Counted from the stretch's first letter, positions 44,325 to 53,743 are shown. The stretch is DNA of 64,000 nt from Streptomyces scopuliridis RB72 (GCF_000718095.1 NZ_JOEI01000005.1:124001-188000); one strand, 5' to 3'. Numbers and translations are program-made. The notes: generated from the letters alone by a model not told the origin.

Positions 44325-45776
44325 TCACTTCCGGTGGTAGGCGGCAAGAAGGAAGAGCCAGATCTCGCTGACGGTCGGGAAGCAGGCGACCGCGTGCCGC
44401 AGCCGCTTGAGAGGGACCTCGCCGGCGACGGCGATCGTCGCGGAGTGCAGCAGTTCGCTGATTCCGTAGCCGACGAAGGTCACCCCGAGCAGGATCTCCC
44501 GGTCGAGGTCGACCACCATCCGGGCGTGGCCCTGGTAGCCGTCGGCGTAGAGGTTGGCGCCCTGGGCGGCGCTGAGGTCAAGGTCGACGACCTTGGTGCG
44601 GCGACCGGCCCGGGCCGCTTCCTCGGCGGACAGGCCCACCGCGCCCGCCTCGGGGTCGGTGAAGAAGACCTGCGGCACGGCGTGCTGGTCAGCGGTCGTG
44701 GCGTGATCGCCCCAGGGGGCGTCGTCCAGCGGGAGGCCGGCGGCACGGGCACCGATCGCGTCGCCCGCCGTCCGGGCCTGGTACTTGCCTTGGTGGGTGA
44801 GGAGAGCGCGGTGGTTGACATCGCCGAGGGCGTACAGCCAATCGCCTTCGACTCCGCGGACGAGACAGGTCGTATCCACGTCCAGCCAGGAACCAGGGGT
44901 GAGGCCGACCGTGTCCAGGCCGAGGTCGTCGGTGTGAGGTGCGCGGCCGGTGGCGAACATGACGTCGTCGGCCTCCAGTTCGCCACCGTCATCGAGGGTG
45001 AGGGTGACCGGTCCGGCGGGGTCGGGGCGGCGCAGGGCCGTCACCCGGACTCCGATCCGTACATCCGCGCCTGCCTGGGTCAGACCGCGTGCGATGAACT
45101 CGCCCGCGAAGGGTTCCATCCGGGGCAGCAGGGAGCGGCGGGCGAGCAGGGTGACCTGGGAGCCGAGGCCCTGCCAGAGGGTGGCCATCTCGACGCCGAC
45201 CCCGCCGCCGCCGACAATGGCGAGCCGGGCGGGGACGGTGCTGGAGTCGGTGCCGTGCCGGTTCGTCCAGGGGCGAGCTTCGTTGATGCCCGGGATGTCG
45301 GGCAGCACCGGGCGGCTGCCGGTGGCGATGGCCACGGCGTGCCGGGCCGTGAGGGTGTGGCGCGCGCCGTCGTCCCGGGTGACGATGACCCGGCGGGGGC
45401 CGTCGATCCGGCCGTGGCCGCGGAAGAGGTCGGCGCCGATGGACTTGACCCACTCGGCCTGTCCGGTGTCGTCCCAATCGGTGACGTAGCGGTCGCGGCG
45501 GGCGAAGACCTGGGCGGTATCGAGCCGGCCGGTGACCGCTTGCCGGGCGCCATCCACTCGCTGAGCGTCGGCGACGGCGACTACCGGCCGCAGCAGCGCC
45601 TTACTGGGGACGCAGGCCCAGTAGGAGCATTCACCACCGACGAGTTCACGCTCCACCACGGCGACGGTGAGACCGGCGGCACGGGCGTGGTCGGCGACGT
45701 TCTGTCCGACCGGGCCCGCGCCCAGCACGACCACGTCATACGCGCCATTTGATCGGCTTTCCAGCGATTCATTCAT
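44325..45776 (-). CDS. FAD-dependent disulfide-reductase-like oxidoreductase
   Basis: The 483-residue protein has FAD motif VVVLGAGPVGQNVADHA, redox pair GGECSYWACVPSK (CxxxxC), NAD site LAIVGGGGVGVEMATLW and second FAD motif WLYALGDVNHRALLTHQG. The C-terminal dimer domain has ACFPTVSEIW where lipoamide dehydrogenases and mercuric reductases have HxHPTxSE or a Cys pair, so the usual catalytic His is absent. It may use a different acceptor. It ends only 10 nt before the Zur box but need not share its control. Confidence 0.87.
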   Translation of the reverse strand: MNESLESRSNGAYDVVVLGAGPVGQNVADHARAAGLTVAVVERELVGGECSYWACVPSKALLRPVVAVADAQRVDGARQAVTGRLDTAQVFARRDRYVTDWDDTGQAEWVKSIGADLFRGHGRIDGPRRVIVTRDDGARHTLTARHAVAIATGSRPVLPDIPGINEARPWTNRHGTDSSTVPARLAIVGGGGVGVEMATLWQGLGSQVTLLARRSLLPRMEPFAGEFIARGLTQAGADVRIGVRVTALRRPDPAGPVTLTLDDGGELEADDVMFATGRAPHTDDLGLDTVGLTPGSWLDVDTTCLVRGVEGDWLYALGDVNHRALLTHQGKYQARTAGDAIGARAAGLPLDDAPWGDHATTADQHAVPQVFFTDPEAGAVGLSAEEAARAGRRTKVVDLDLSAAQGANLYADGYQGHARMVVDLDREILLGVTFVGYGISELLHSATIAVAGEVPLKRLRHAVACFPTVSEIWLFLLAAYHRK

Positions 45777-45925
45777 TTCCTCATCGCATCATGATCAGCA
45801 GCCGATCGCGCGGGATGTCGCGCGGGAGGAGAAGCCGCGACCACGCGGTGTGCGCAGCCCGAACGCACCCCGCACCCCGGGCCGCGGCGCCCTCGCCACA
45901 GCCAAGGGCGGACAGGCCGGGCAGG

Positions 45926-46102
45926 CTATTCCTCGCGTTCGAGCTCGGCCCGGGCACGCTGGGCGTCGAGGTCCTCCTGCGCGGCACGGTAGATGTCGCC
46001 GGCCAGCTTGCGGGCGGCCTGGGGGTCGTCCGCCGAGGAGACCTTCCGGATCCGGTCGGCCCATTCGTCCACGTTGCGAGGCATTTCAGAGTTCTTGCTC
46101 AC
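45926..46102 (-). CDS. Small hypothetical protein, helical
   Basis: The 58-residue protein starts at GTG 46102 (AAAGG upstream) or at ATG 46084 (52 residues). The sequence is charged and helical (VDEWADRIRKVSSADDPQAA, RKLAGDIYRAAQEDLDAQRA). Codon use and third-position GC fit a real gene. It diverges from the MOSC fusion. No family assigned. Confidence 0.6.
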   Translation of the reverse strand: MSKNSEMPRNVDEWADRIRKVSSADDPQAARKLAGDIYRAAQEDLDAQRARAELEREE

Positions 46103-46250
46103 ATAACCTTTGTACCTTTTGGCGGGTTTCTTTGCCTCTCGTGGCGGGGTACGGACCCGGTCAGGCGGCCGGCGCGGAGGCCGGGACGGCTCCGGGGCCG
46201 CGTCAGGAGACCAGCTTCACCGTGCGGCGGCGCCGCACCGGGAGGATGAG

Positions 46251-47996
46251 ATGGCGACCCTGCTGTCAGTCAACGTGGGACTGCCGAAGGACGTGCCCTG
46301 GCAGGGCAGGACGGTACACACGGGAGCGTGGAAGTATCCCGTCGACGGCCCTCGGATGGTGCGCCGCCTCAACATCGACGGAGACGGCCAGGGCGACCTC
46401 CAGGGCCACGGCGGGGAGCAGCGGGCCGTCCTTGTCTACCAGTCACAGTCGTACGCGTACTGGCGCGAGGTTCTGGAGCGTGACGATCTCGACTTCGGCC
46501 GGTTCGGGGAGAACTTCACCGTCGACGGGCTGGCGGACGACGAGGTGTGCATCGGCGACCGGTATGTGATCGGCGAGGCCGAATTCGAGGTCACCCAGCC
46601 GCGTGTCACCTGTTACCGGGTCGGCATGCGGCTGAACGAACCGCGCATGGCCTCCCTGCTGGTCGCCCACCACCGCCCCGGCTTCTACCTCCGTGTCATC
46701 ACCGAGGGCCGGGTCAGGGCGGGAGACCGGATCACACGGACCCGCACCGGCAAGGGGGCGCTCACCGTCGCCGATACCGATGCTCTTCTCTATCTCCCGG
46801 GGGCCGATCCGGCCAAGCTGCGTACCGCCCTGAACATCGAGGCACTCAGCCCCGGATGGCAGCAGTCCTTCCAGGACATGAGCCGCCGGCTCGATCGGCC
46901 GCCCGGCCCCGCACCCGCCGCGCCGGGGTGGAGGGGCTTCAAGCAACTGCGCGTGAACCAGATCGTCCACGAGACCCCGGTCGTCTCGTCGTTCTACCTG
47001 AGGTCCGCGGACTCCCAGCCGCTGCCCCCGGCCATGCCCGGCCAGTACCTGAGCGTACGGATCCCCGGAGAGGGACAACCCGGTCTCGTGCGTTCGTATT
47101 CACTGTCCTCGGCTCCCAGTGCGACCGAGTACCGGATCAGTGTCAAACGCGAGGACCGCGGCGTGGTCAGCACCTACCTCCACACTCAGCTGAACCGAGG
47201 CGACGTCATCGAAGCGGCCGCCCCACGCGGGGCGTTCGTGCTGGCCGATAGCCATACGCCCGTAGCGCTGTTCTCGGCGGGCATCGGTGTCACCCCCGTT
47301 CTGGCGATGCTGCACCAGCTGGCCCGCGAGCACCGCTCGCGCGCCGTGTGGTGGGTGCACACCGCGCGCGACCCCGGGCAGCACGCCTTCGCGGAGGAAG
47401 CCCGGCAGCTGCTCGCGCGGCTGCCCCACACCCACGCCTTCATCTACTACACAGCCCCGGACTACACCGCTCCGGATCTCGCGGTCACCGGGGAGCCGTG
47501 CGTCACTCACGGGCGCATGACCAGCGAAGACATCCGGAAGCTCGGTATCCCCGCCGACGCGCACGCCTACCTGTGCGGCCCCACGGGCTTCATGTCGGAC
47601 GTGACATCCGCTCTCCAGCCGGCGGGGCTGAGCGGCTCGCACATCCACACCGAAGTCTTCGGGGCGCTGACGGCCATCAACCCCGGTGTCACATCTCAAG
47701 GCACCGGACGTCCCCACCAGCCGCCCGGCCCCCAGGGCACAGGGCCCTCCGTCACCTTCGCCCGCAGCGGACTGTCCACTTGCTGGTCGGACCAGTACGC
47801 CACACTGCTGGAGCTGGCGGAGGCATGCGACATCCCCACCCGCTGGTCCTGCCGTACCGGGGTGTGCCACACCTGCACCACACCCCTCCTCGCGGGCCGG
47901 GTCCAGTACACAACGCAGCCCCTGGAGGATCCCGCCTCGGGTGAAGCGCTGCCGTGCTGCAGCATCCCCACCACCGACGTTCTTCTCGACCTGTGA
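46251..47996 (+). CDS. MOSC / ferredoxin-reductase / 2Fe-2S fusion protein
   Basis: The 581-residue protein has an N-terminal MOSC domain (about 1-170, with molybdenum-cofactor-associated Cys in VTCYRVGMRL) and 3-alpha motif LNIEALSPGWQQSF. A ferredoxin-NADP reductase-type FAD domain (PGQYLSVRIP, RSYSLSSA), an NAD domain (FSAGIGVTPVLAML, CGPTGFM) and a plant-type 2Fe-2S end (CRTGVCHTC ... PCC) follow. It resembles YiiM-like MOSC proteins fused to a reductase, which reduce N-hydroxylated compounds in some bacteria. GGAGG precedes the start. Cytosolic. Confidence 0.9.
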   Translation: MATLLSVNVGLPKDVPWQGRTVHTGAWKYPVDGPRMVRRLNIDGDGQGDLQGHGGEQRAVLVYQSQSYAYWREVLERDDLDFGRFGENFTVDGLADDEVCIGDRYVIGEAEFEVTQPRVTCYRVGMRLNEPRMASLLVAHHRPGFYLRVITEGRVRAGDRITRTRTGKGALTVADTDALLYLPGADPAKLRTALNIEALSPGWQQSFQDMSRRLDRPPGPAPAAPGWRGFKQLRVNQIVHETPVVSSFYLRSADSQPLPPAMPGQYLSVRIPGEGQPGLVRSYSLSSAPSATEYRISVKREDRGVVSTYLHTQLNRGDVIEAAAPRGAFVLADSHTPVALFSAGIGVTPVLAMLHQLAREHRSRAVWWVHTARDPGQHAFAEEARQLLARLPHTHAFIYYTAPDYTAPDLAVTGEPCVTHGRMTSEDIRKLGIPADAHAYLCGPTGFMSDVTSALQPAGLSGSHIHTEVFGALTAINPGVTSQGTGRPHQPPGPQGTGPSVTFARSGLSTCWSDQYATLLELAEACDIPTRWSCRTGVCHTCTTPLLAGRVQYTTQPLEDPASGEALPCCSIPTTDVLLDL

Positions 47997-48097
47997 CCTG
48001 CGACCTGCAACCTGCGACCTGCGACCTTTCGGAGCTCGTCGTGTGTCGATCCGTGCTGGACTGTGACTCACCGTTCAAAGCGATCTTGGAGGCTGGC

Positions 48098-48967
48098 ATG
48101 AGCAACGTTGTGCATCACCGCACCGCCACCGTCAACGGCAGGGATGTCTTCTACCGGGAGGCCGGAGACCCGCAGGCACCGGCGCTCGTGCTGCTGCACG
48201 GCTTCCCGACGAGCTCGCACATGTTCCGGAACCTGATTCCGGCTCTCGCCGGCACCCACCACGTCATCGCGCCCGACATGATCGGATTCGGGCAGTCGGC
48301 CATGCCCGCGGTCGACGAGTTCGACTACACCTTCGACGCCCTCACCGACGTGACCGCGGGTCTGCTGGAGCAGCTCGGTGTCAACCGGTTCGCGGTGTAC
48401 GTGCACGACTACGGAGCGCCCATCGCCTGGCGGCTCGCCACGCGGTCTCCGCAGAGCGTCACCGCGATCATCACGCAGAACGGCAACGCCTACACCGACG
48501 GGTTCGTCAAGGCATTCTGGGACGGGCTGTTCGCCTACGCCGAGAACCCGACGCCCGAGAACGAAGCCCCTCTCCGCGGAGCCCTGACCCTCGAACTGAC
48601 CCGCTGGCAGTACCTGAACGGGGTCGCGGATCCGAGCCTCGTCAGCCCGGACACCTGGACCATCGACCAGTCGCTCCTCGACCGCGCGGGCAACGACGCC
48701 ATCCAGCTCGCGCTGTTCCGCGACTATCCGGCCAACGTCGCTCAATACCCCCAGTTGCAGCAGTATTTCCGCGACAGCCAGGTGCCGCTGCTGGCCGTGT
48801 GGGGGGCCAACGACGAGATCTTCGGCCCCGACGGAGCCCACGCCTTCCAGCGCGACCTGCCGGACGCGGAGATCCACCTCCTGGAGTCCGGGCACTTCGC
48901 CCTGGAGAGCCATCTGGAGGAGATCACCGGCTACATCCGCGGCTTCCTCGCCCGCGTCACCTCCTGA
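48098..48967 (+). CDS. Alpha/beta hydrolase with Asp nucleophile
   Basis: The 289-residue protein has oxyanion motif LLHGFPTSSHMFRNLIPAL, nucleophile Asp in YVHDYGAPIAWRLA and base His in LESGHFALESHLEEI. This fits haloalkane dehalogenase/epoxide-hydrolase-like enzymes. Start 48098 follows TTGGAGG. Just upstream, four short direct repeats (CGACCTGC-type, 47995-48026) fill the gap after the MOSC fusion. Confidence 0.88.
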   Translation: MSNVVHHRTATVNGRDVFYREAGDPQAPALVLLHGFPTSSHMFRNLIPALAGTHHVIAPDMIGFGQSAMPAVDEFDYTFDALTDVTAGLLEQLGVNRFAVYVHDYGAPIAWRLATRSPQSVTAIITQNGNAYTDGFVKAFWDGLFAYAENPTPENEAPLRGALTLELTRWQYLNGVADPSLVSPDTWTIDQSLLDRAGNDAIQLALFRDYPANVAQYPQLQQYFRDSQVPLLAVWGANDEIFGPDGAHAFQRDLPDAEIHLLESGHFALESHLEEITGYIRGFLARVTS

Positions 48968-49093
48968 TACGCACAGTCCGCGGGCCCCTGCGGCCGCCGA
49001 GCGGCCGTGAGTGCCGACCGGGTCCGGCCGGGTTCGTTCGGCACTGATCTAGGATTTCACTGTTGGCGTCCTTCAGCAGGCGAGGAGTTCCCC

Positions 49094-49819
49094 GTGGGTG
49101 AGCCGCGGTACGTGGTGATCGCCGACGACCTCATGGGGAGAATCGCCGCCGGGCGGTGGGCCGTCGGCGAACTGCTGCCCACCGAGCCGGAGTTGGCGGT
49201 GGAGTACGGCGTCTCGCGGGAAACGTTGCGGCGGGCGCTGCGTCGGGTGGAGCTGGGCGGACTGATCTCGCGGCACAAGGGCATCGGCACGCGCGTGGAG
49301 CGTACGACGCCTTTCACCCGGTTCACGACGAAGCTGGGCAGCATCGAAGAGCTGACCCAGTACGGCGAAGCCGCTGTACGGCACGTTCTGACGGTGGAGC
49401 CGGTGACGGTGGACGCCGCCCTGTCCGCGGTCACCGGACTGGCGGAAGGCTCCCAGCAGGTGTGCGTGACCTCGCTGCGACGGGACCCGGAGCGCCCGGA
49501 GGGAGCCGTCTCCTGGGCGAAGGTGTATCTGCGGCCCGAGGACGCCAAGGCCATCGCCTCGGATCTGGGTGAGAACACGCGGTTGATCTCGGACCTGGTC
49601 GAAGCCCGTACGGACCGCGCCGTGGAGCGCGTCGTCCAACGGGTGCGGGCCGTGAGGATGCCGGCGGAGGCTGCGGCGCACCTGGGGGTGGAGCCGGGGA
49701 GCCCGGGGCTGGAGTTCGTCCGCCGGTACTACGACGCTCTGGGGACCCTCTTCGAGGTCGCCGTCAGCACACACGCGGGTGACCACTTCGTCCACGAGAC
49801 GATTCTCAGCCGCAGGTAG
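49094..49819 (+). CDS. GntR-family regulator, HutC/UTRA type
   Basis: The 241-residue protein has an N-terminal winged HTH (LMGRIAAGRWAVGELLPTEP ... VSRETLRRALRRVELGGLIS) and a UTRA ligand domain (about 85-240). GTG start 49094 follows GAGGAG. HutC-type GntR regulators bind GTxTAxAC palindromes, and two TGTCTAGACA sites lie 100 nt downstream, before the symporter gene. It therefore probably represses the symporter-lyase operon and responds to its substrate. Confidence 0.9.
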   Translation: MGEPRYVVIADDLMGRIAAGRWAVGELLPTEPELAVEYGVSRETLRRALRRVELGGLISRHKGIGTRVERTTPFTRFTTKLGSIEELTQYGEAAVRHVLTVEPVTVDAALSAVTGLAEGSQQVCVTSLRRDPERPEGAVSWAKVYLRPEDAKAIASDLGENTRLISDLVEARTDRAVERVVQRVRAVRMPAEAAAHLGVEPGSPGLEFVRRYYDALGTLFEVAVSTHAGDHFVHETILSRR

Positions 49820-49920
49820 ACCCTCCCCCTGTCGCTACGCTCCGTTACGCCTCGCCACTCGACCGTCTCCGGCGATTACCGCGTGCACACCTCTTGACAT
49901 GCGTGTATCCCCAGCCGTCT

Positions 49921-49953
49921 CCTTGTCTAGACACAAACCATGTCTAGACAAGG
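49921..49953. promoter_or_regulatory. Paired GntR (HutC-type) operators
   Basis: CCTTGTCTAGACA and its exact reverse complement TGTCTAGACAAGG are separated by 7 nt. Each arm holds the 10-bp palindrome TGTCTAGACA, which fits the HutC-class GTMTAKAC pattern. The element lies 12-44 nt upstream of the symporter start and 100 nt downstream of the GntR gene. Confidence 0.82.
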
Positions 49954-49964
49954 ATGTGCTACGC

Positions 49965-51398
49965 ATGAGGTCGCAGGAGCAGCTACTGGACGCCGCGTCC
50001 CCGCCCGCGGCACGCAAGCGCTGGTACCGGGGGCTCGGAGCGCAGGTGGTCGCGGCCATGGCGCTCGGGATCATCGCCGGCGTGGTCTTCCCCGGCTTCG
50101 CGGCCGAGCTGAAGATCGTCGGAGATCTGTTCCTGGCGCTGGTCAAGGCCGGAGTCGCCCCTCTGGTCTTCTTCACGATCGTCATGGGCATCGCCTCCGC
50201 GGGCGATCTGAAGAAGGCAGGCCGCGTCGGGTTCCTGGCCCTGGTCTACTTCGAGGTCGTCTCCACCGTCGCGCTGCTCCTCGGCCTGGTGGCCGCGAAC
50301 CTGTTCGGCGTGGGCAAGGGCGCCGAGCTCGACGCGGGCGCCGCTTCGGCGCAGGCGCCGAAGGCCGAGGCGGGCGAACACGGGTTCACCGCCTTCCTCA
50401 AGGACATCGTCCCGGACAACTTCGCCGGGGCCTTCTCCTCCGGCCAACTGCTCCAAGTCGTGGTCCTGGCCGTCCTGTTCGGCGTCGGCCTGCTCTCGCT
50501 CAAGCCGCAAATGCAGGACAGGATCAACTCCGGCCTGGAAGTCGTCTCCGAGGCGTTCTTCGGTTTCGTCAACGTCGTCATGAAGCTCGCGCCCCTCGGC
50601 ACCTTCGGCGCCGTCGCCTACTCGGTCGGCACCAACGGCAGCGACATGCTCTTCGCCCTGACCGAACTCGTCCTGGAGTACTGGCTGGTCATCGGCGTCT
50701 TCGTCTTCGGCGTCCTGGGGCTGGTCTGCATGCTGGCCGGCTTCAACATCCTGCGCATCCTGCAGTACGTCCGCGTGGAGATGACCCTCGTCCTCGGTAC
50801 CGCGTCCTCCGAAGCGGCGCTCCCCGGGCTGCTGAAGAAGCTCACCCGTATCGGATGCTCGAAACAGACCGTCGGCCTGGTCGTGCCCACCGGCTATGCC
50901 TTCAACCTCGACGGCACATCCCTCTACATGTCCATCTGCACCCTGTTCGTGGCCAACGTCTACGGCATCCCGATGGGCATCCCCGAGCAGCTCGGCCTTC
51001 TGCTGATCATGCTGCTCACGTCCAAGGGCGCGGCCACCGTCTCCGGCGGCACCTTCGTGGTCTTCGCCTCCACCGTGGCGGCCACCGGCTATCTGCCCGT
51101 CGAGGGCGTGGCCATCCTCTTCGGCGTCTACCGGTTCATGTCCATGGCCACCGCCTTCTGCAACACCTTCGGCAACGTCGTCGCCACGTTCGTCCTGGCC
51201 AAGTGGTGCAAGGAAATGGACGTCGACAAGGTCAACCGCGCCCTGGCCGACCCCAACGCGTTCCTGGCCCGGCCCGAGACCGACGAACCGGCCGACCGGC
51301 CGGCGTCGGAGCACACCCCGCGTCGCGGTGCGCCGGAGGACACCTCCGTACCCGCGGACGCCGTCGCGACCGCGCCCCACTCCCCCTCCGAGAAGTGA
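49965..51398 (+). CDS. SLC1/DctA-family cation symporter with altered substrate residue
   Basis: The 477-residue protein is a DAACS-type symporter with eight membrane segments and two hairpins: LVLGTASSEAALPGLLKKL (HP1 serine-rich motif), NLDGTSLYMSICTLFVAN (TM7), LTSKGAATVSGGTFVVFAST (HP2). In TM8 the usual DRFMSEARALTN of DctA is YRFMSMATAFCN. The carboxylate-binding Arg is Thr396 and the Asp before RFM is Tyr389. Neutral-amino-acid members (ASCT1) also have Thr at the Arg position. The substrate is therefore probably not a simple dicarboxylate. First gene of a GntR-controlled operon. Confidence 0.88.
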   Translation: MRSQEQLLDAASPPAARKRWYRGLGAQVVAAMALGIIAGVVFPGFAAELKIVGDLFLALVKAGVAPLVFFTIVMGIASAGDLKKAGRVGFLALVYFEVVSTVALLLGLVAANLFGVGKGAELDAGAASAQAPKAEAGEHGFTAFLKDIVPDNFAGAFSSGQLLQVVVLAVLFGVGLLSLKPQMQDRINSGLEVVSEAFFGFVNVVMKLAPLGTFGAVAYSVGTNGSDMLFALTELVLEYWLVIGVFVFGVLGLVCMLAGFNILRILQYVRVEMTLVLGTASSEAALPGLLKKLTRIGCSKQTVGLVVPTGYAFNLDGTSLYMSICTLFVANVYGIPMGIPEQLGLLLIMLLTSKGAATVSGGTFVVFASTVAATGYLPVEGVAILFGVYRFMSMATAFCNTFGNVVATFVLAKWCKEMDVDKVNRALADPNAFLARPETDEPADRPASEHTPRRGAPEDTSVPADAVATAPHSPSEK

Positions 51399-51406
51399 GA
51401 CAGAGC

Positions 51407-52780
51407 ATGAGCAGCACCGTCTTCGACTCCTTCCTGTTCCGCGACATGTTCGGCACCCCTGCCATGCGCGAGATCTTCAGCGACGCCGCGTACGTCCGAC
51501 GCATCATCGACACCGAGACCGCGCTCGCCCGCGCCCAGGCCTCGGTCGGCATCATCCCCACCGAGGCCGCGGACCGGATCACCTCAGGGGCCGACTTCGA
51601 CGGCCTGGACCTGGACCGGCTGCGGGCCGAGACGGAAATCGTCGGCTACCCGGTCCTGCCCATCATCAAGCAGGTCGCGGACCAGTGCGGCGACGCCGGT
51701 GGCTACCTCCACTGGGGCGCCACCACCCAGGACATCATGGACACCGCCGTGATGCTCCAGTGCAAACAGGGCGTGGCCCTCCTGGGGGATCAGCTCGATC
51801 GTGTACGCCGCGCCCTCCAGCGACTCGCGGAGGAGCACGTCGACACCGTCACCGCCGGCCGCACCCACCTCCAGCACGCCCTCCCCGTGACCTTCGGCTA
51901 CCGCTGCGCCGTCTGGCTCTCCGCCCTGGACCGGCACGCCGAGCGTCTGGAACAGGCCCGCGAGCGCGCTCTGATGGTCCAGTTCGGCGGCGCCGCCGGA
52001 ACCCTCGCCTCCCTGGGCGAAGGTCCCGAGGGCCTTCGGGCCCGTGCGGCCCTCGCGGCCGAACTGGGCTTGCGGGACCCCGCGATCACCTGGCATGTCG
52101 CGCGCGACGGCCTCGTGGAACTGGTCTCACTGTTCGCCGCGATCGGCGGCTCGCTCGGCAAGATCGCCTGGGACGTGATGATGATGTGCTCCTCCGAGTT
52201 CGGCGAACTCGCGGAACCCTTCGTCCCCGGACGCGGCGCCAGCTCGACCATGCCGCAGAAGCGCAATCCCATCTCCAGTGAGCTGATGTTCGCCGCCGCC
52301 AAGCTGCTGCGCGACAAGTCCTCGTCCCTGCTGGACGCGATGATGCAGGACTTCGAACGCGCCACCGGCCCCTGGCACTTGGAGTGGGCCGCCGTACCCG
52401 AAGCCTTCCTGCTGCTGTCCAGCTCGCTGCACCAGGCGGAGTTCATGCTCTCCGGTCTGGAGGTGAACGTGGACAGGATGCGTCAGAACACGCACATCAC
52501 CGGCGGACTCATCGTCGCCGAAGCCGTCATGATGGACATCGCACCCGTTCTGGGCAGGCAGCGGGCCCACGACGTCGTCTACGAAGCCTGCCGCACCGCC
52601 ATCGAGACCGGCACCAGCCTGGAAACCCAACTCCTCGACCACGCGGACCTGGTGAGCCGGCTCGGCGCCGAGCGCATCGGCCAGCTCTGCGACCCCGCCC
52701 GCTATCTCGGCAGCGCCACCACCATGACCCGTATGGTCATCAAGGCACCCGACCGCGGACCCAGCGATTCCCGCCGGTGA
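51407..52780 (+). CDS. Fumarase/aspartase-superfamily lyase (PurB/PcaB-like)
   Basis: The 457-residue protein has the superfamily motifs: YLHWGATTQDIMDTAV (C1), TVTAGRTHLQHALPVTFG (C2) and the catalytic loop GASSTMPQKRNPIS (C3). It is closest to the adenylosuccinate-lyase/3-carboxymuconate-cycloisomerase branch. These enzymes eliminate fumarate from, or cycloisomerise, succinyl-type substrates. It starts 9 nt after the symporter and is certainly cotranscribed. The GntR-transporter-lyase set suggests catabolism of an imported amino- or N-substituted succinate-like compound. Confidence 0.9.
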   Translation: MSSTVFDSFLFRDMFGTPAMREIFSDAAYVRRIIDTETALARAQASVGIIPTEAADRITSGADFDGLDLDRLRAETEIVGYPVLPIIKQVADQCGDAGGYLHWGATTQDIMDTAVMLQCKQGVALLGDQLDRVRRALQRLAEEHVDTVTAGRTHLQHALPVTFGYRCAVWLSALDRHAERLEQARERALMVQFGGAAGTLASLGEGPEGLRARAALAAELGLRDPAITWHVARDGLVELVSLFAAIGGSLGKIAWDVMMMCSSEFGELAEPFVPGRGASSTMPQKRNPISSELMFAAAKLLRDKSSSLLDAMMQDFERATGPWHLEWAAVPEAFLLLSSSLHQAEFMLSGLEVNVDRMRQNTHITGGLIVAEAVMMDIAPVLGRQRAHDVVYEACRTAIETGTSLETQLLDHADLVSRLGAERIGQLCDPARYLGSATTMTRMVIKAPDRGPSDSRR

Positions 52781-52783
52781 ACG

Positions 52784-53743
52784 TTACTTGGATTCGACCC
52801 GCCCGAGCGGGTCGGGTCCGGCCGCCAGCGCGTCACACGCCGCCTGCCAAGCGGGATCCCCGGGGTAGAGCTCGGTGCGGAGGTAGGCCCAGGTGAGCCG
52901 CTGGACCGCGGACACCCGCTCGGGGTTCTCGTCCGTGGTCTCGGCGACGTCGTATCCGGAGACCCCGCCGAGTCCGTGCTCCGCGTCGAACAGGGTGAGC
53001 AGGGACTTGGGGCCCGGGGAGAGGACGTACGGATCGGCGTGCCAGTCCGGGCCCCGAACCGTCAGGTGGGCGGAGGCGTCCTTGTCGCCTGCGACCACGA
53101 GCGTGGGCGTCGTCATCTCGGAGAAGTCCGTGGTCAGGAGGAAGGAATAATTCTCGGCCGCGATCTCACTGAGGGCATCGCCGCCTCTGCCGGGCGCGGC
53201 GAGCAGTACGCCCGCCTTGATCCGGGGCTCGGCCAGGTTCACTTCCGTTCCGTCGTGCGGATCGGTGAGCCGGGCGCCCAGCAGCAGGCTCGCGGTGTGA
53301 CCGCCCATCGAGTGGCCGGCCACGGCGACCTTGCTTCGGTCCAGGCGCCCGAGGAGCTGCGGGACCGCGGCCTCGATCACATCGAGCTGGTCGAGGATGC
53401 GCCGCATGTCCTCGGCCCGGGATCGCCAGTACAGAGGCGCCCCGGGGGTATCGGGATCCAGGCTCAGCGTCCTCGAACTCAGATGGGTGGGCTGGATCAC
53501 GACGAAGCCGTGCGCCGCCCAGTAGTTGGCGAGGGGGGCGTAACCGTTGAGTGAGGAGAGGTGGTTCGAGTAGCCCTGGCCGTGCGAGAGGAGGATGACC
53601 GGCAGCTCGCTCCCGGTCACGGGCGCGGAGACCCGTATCTCCAGGTCCACGGCCCGGCCGGGTGCTGACAGCACCACCGGGCTGACCGAGAGGACGGGAG
53701 TGGGCGAGCCGAAGGGGTCGGCCGCGTAGGTCGATTCGCTCAT
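52784..53743 (-). CDS. Alpha/beta hydrolase (PAF-acetylhydrolase/chlorophyllase-like)
   Basis: The 319-residue protein has oxyanion region VILLSHGQGYSNHL, nucleophile elbow VAVAGHSMGGHTASLLLG (Ser), acid region VVAGDKDASA and C-terminal His in DAEHGLGG. No signal peptide is seen. Its promoter faces a TetR gene across a region with two 15-bp palindromes, so TetR control is likely. The substrate is a small ester or lipid ester. Confidence 0.88.
   Translation of the reverse strand: MSESTYAADPFGSPTPVLSVSPVVLSAPGRAVDLEIRVSAPVTGSELPVILLSHGQGYSNHLSSLNGYAPLANYWAAHGFVVIQPTHLSSRTLSLDPDTPGAPLYWRSRAEDMRRILDQLDVIEAAVPQLLGRLDRSKVAVAGHSMGGHTASLLLGARLTDPHDGTEVNLAEPRIKAGVLLAAPGRGGDALSEIAAENYSFLLTTDFSEMTTPTLVVAGDKDASAHLTVRGPDWHADPYVLSPGPKSLLTLFDAEHGLGGVSGYDVAETTDENPERVSAVQRLTWAYLRTELYPGDPAWQAACDALAAGPDPLGRVESK

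Noticed and set aside
49921..49953. Inverted repeat considered as a transcription terminator of the GntR gene
   Set aside because: It has a 13-bp stem but no T tract, ends 12 nt before the next start, and contains exact HutC-type operator palindromes.
49940..51406. Long open frame across the symporter continuing into the lyase frame
   Set aside because: It is the out-of-frame shadow of the symporter that happens to join the lyase frame. The lyase has its own start at 51407 and family similarity begins there.
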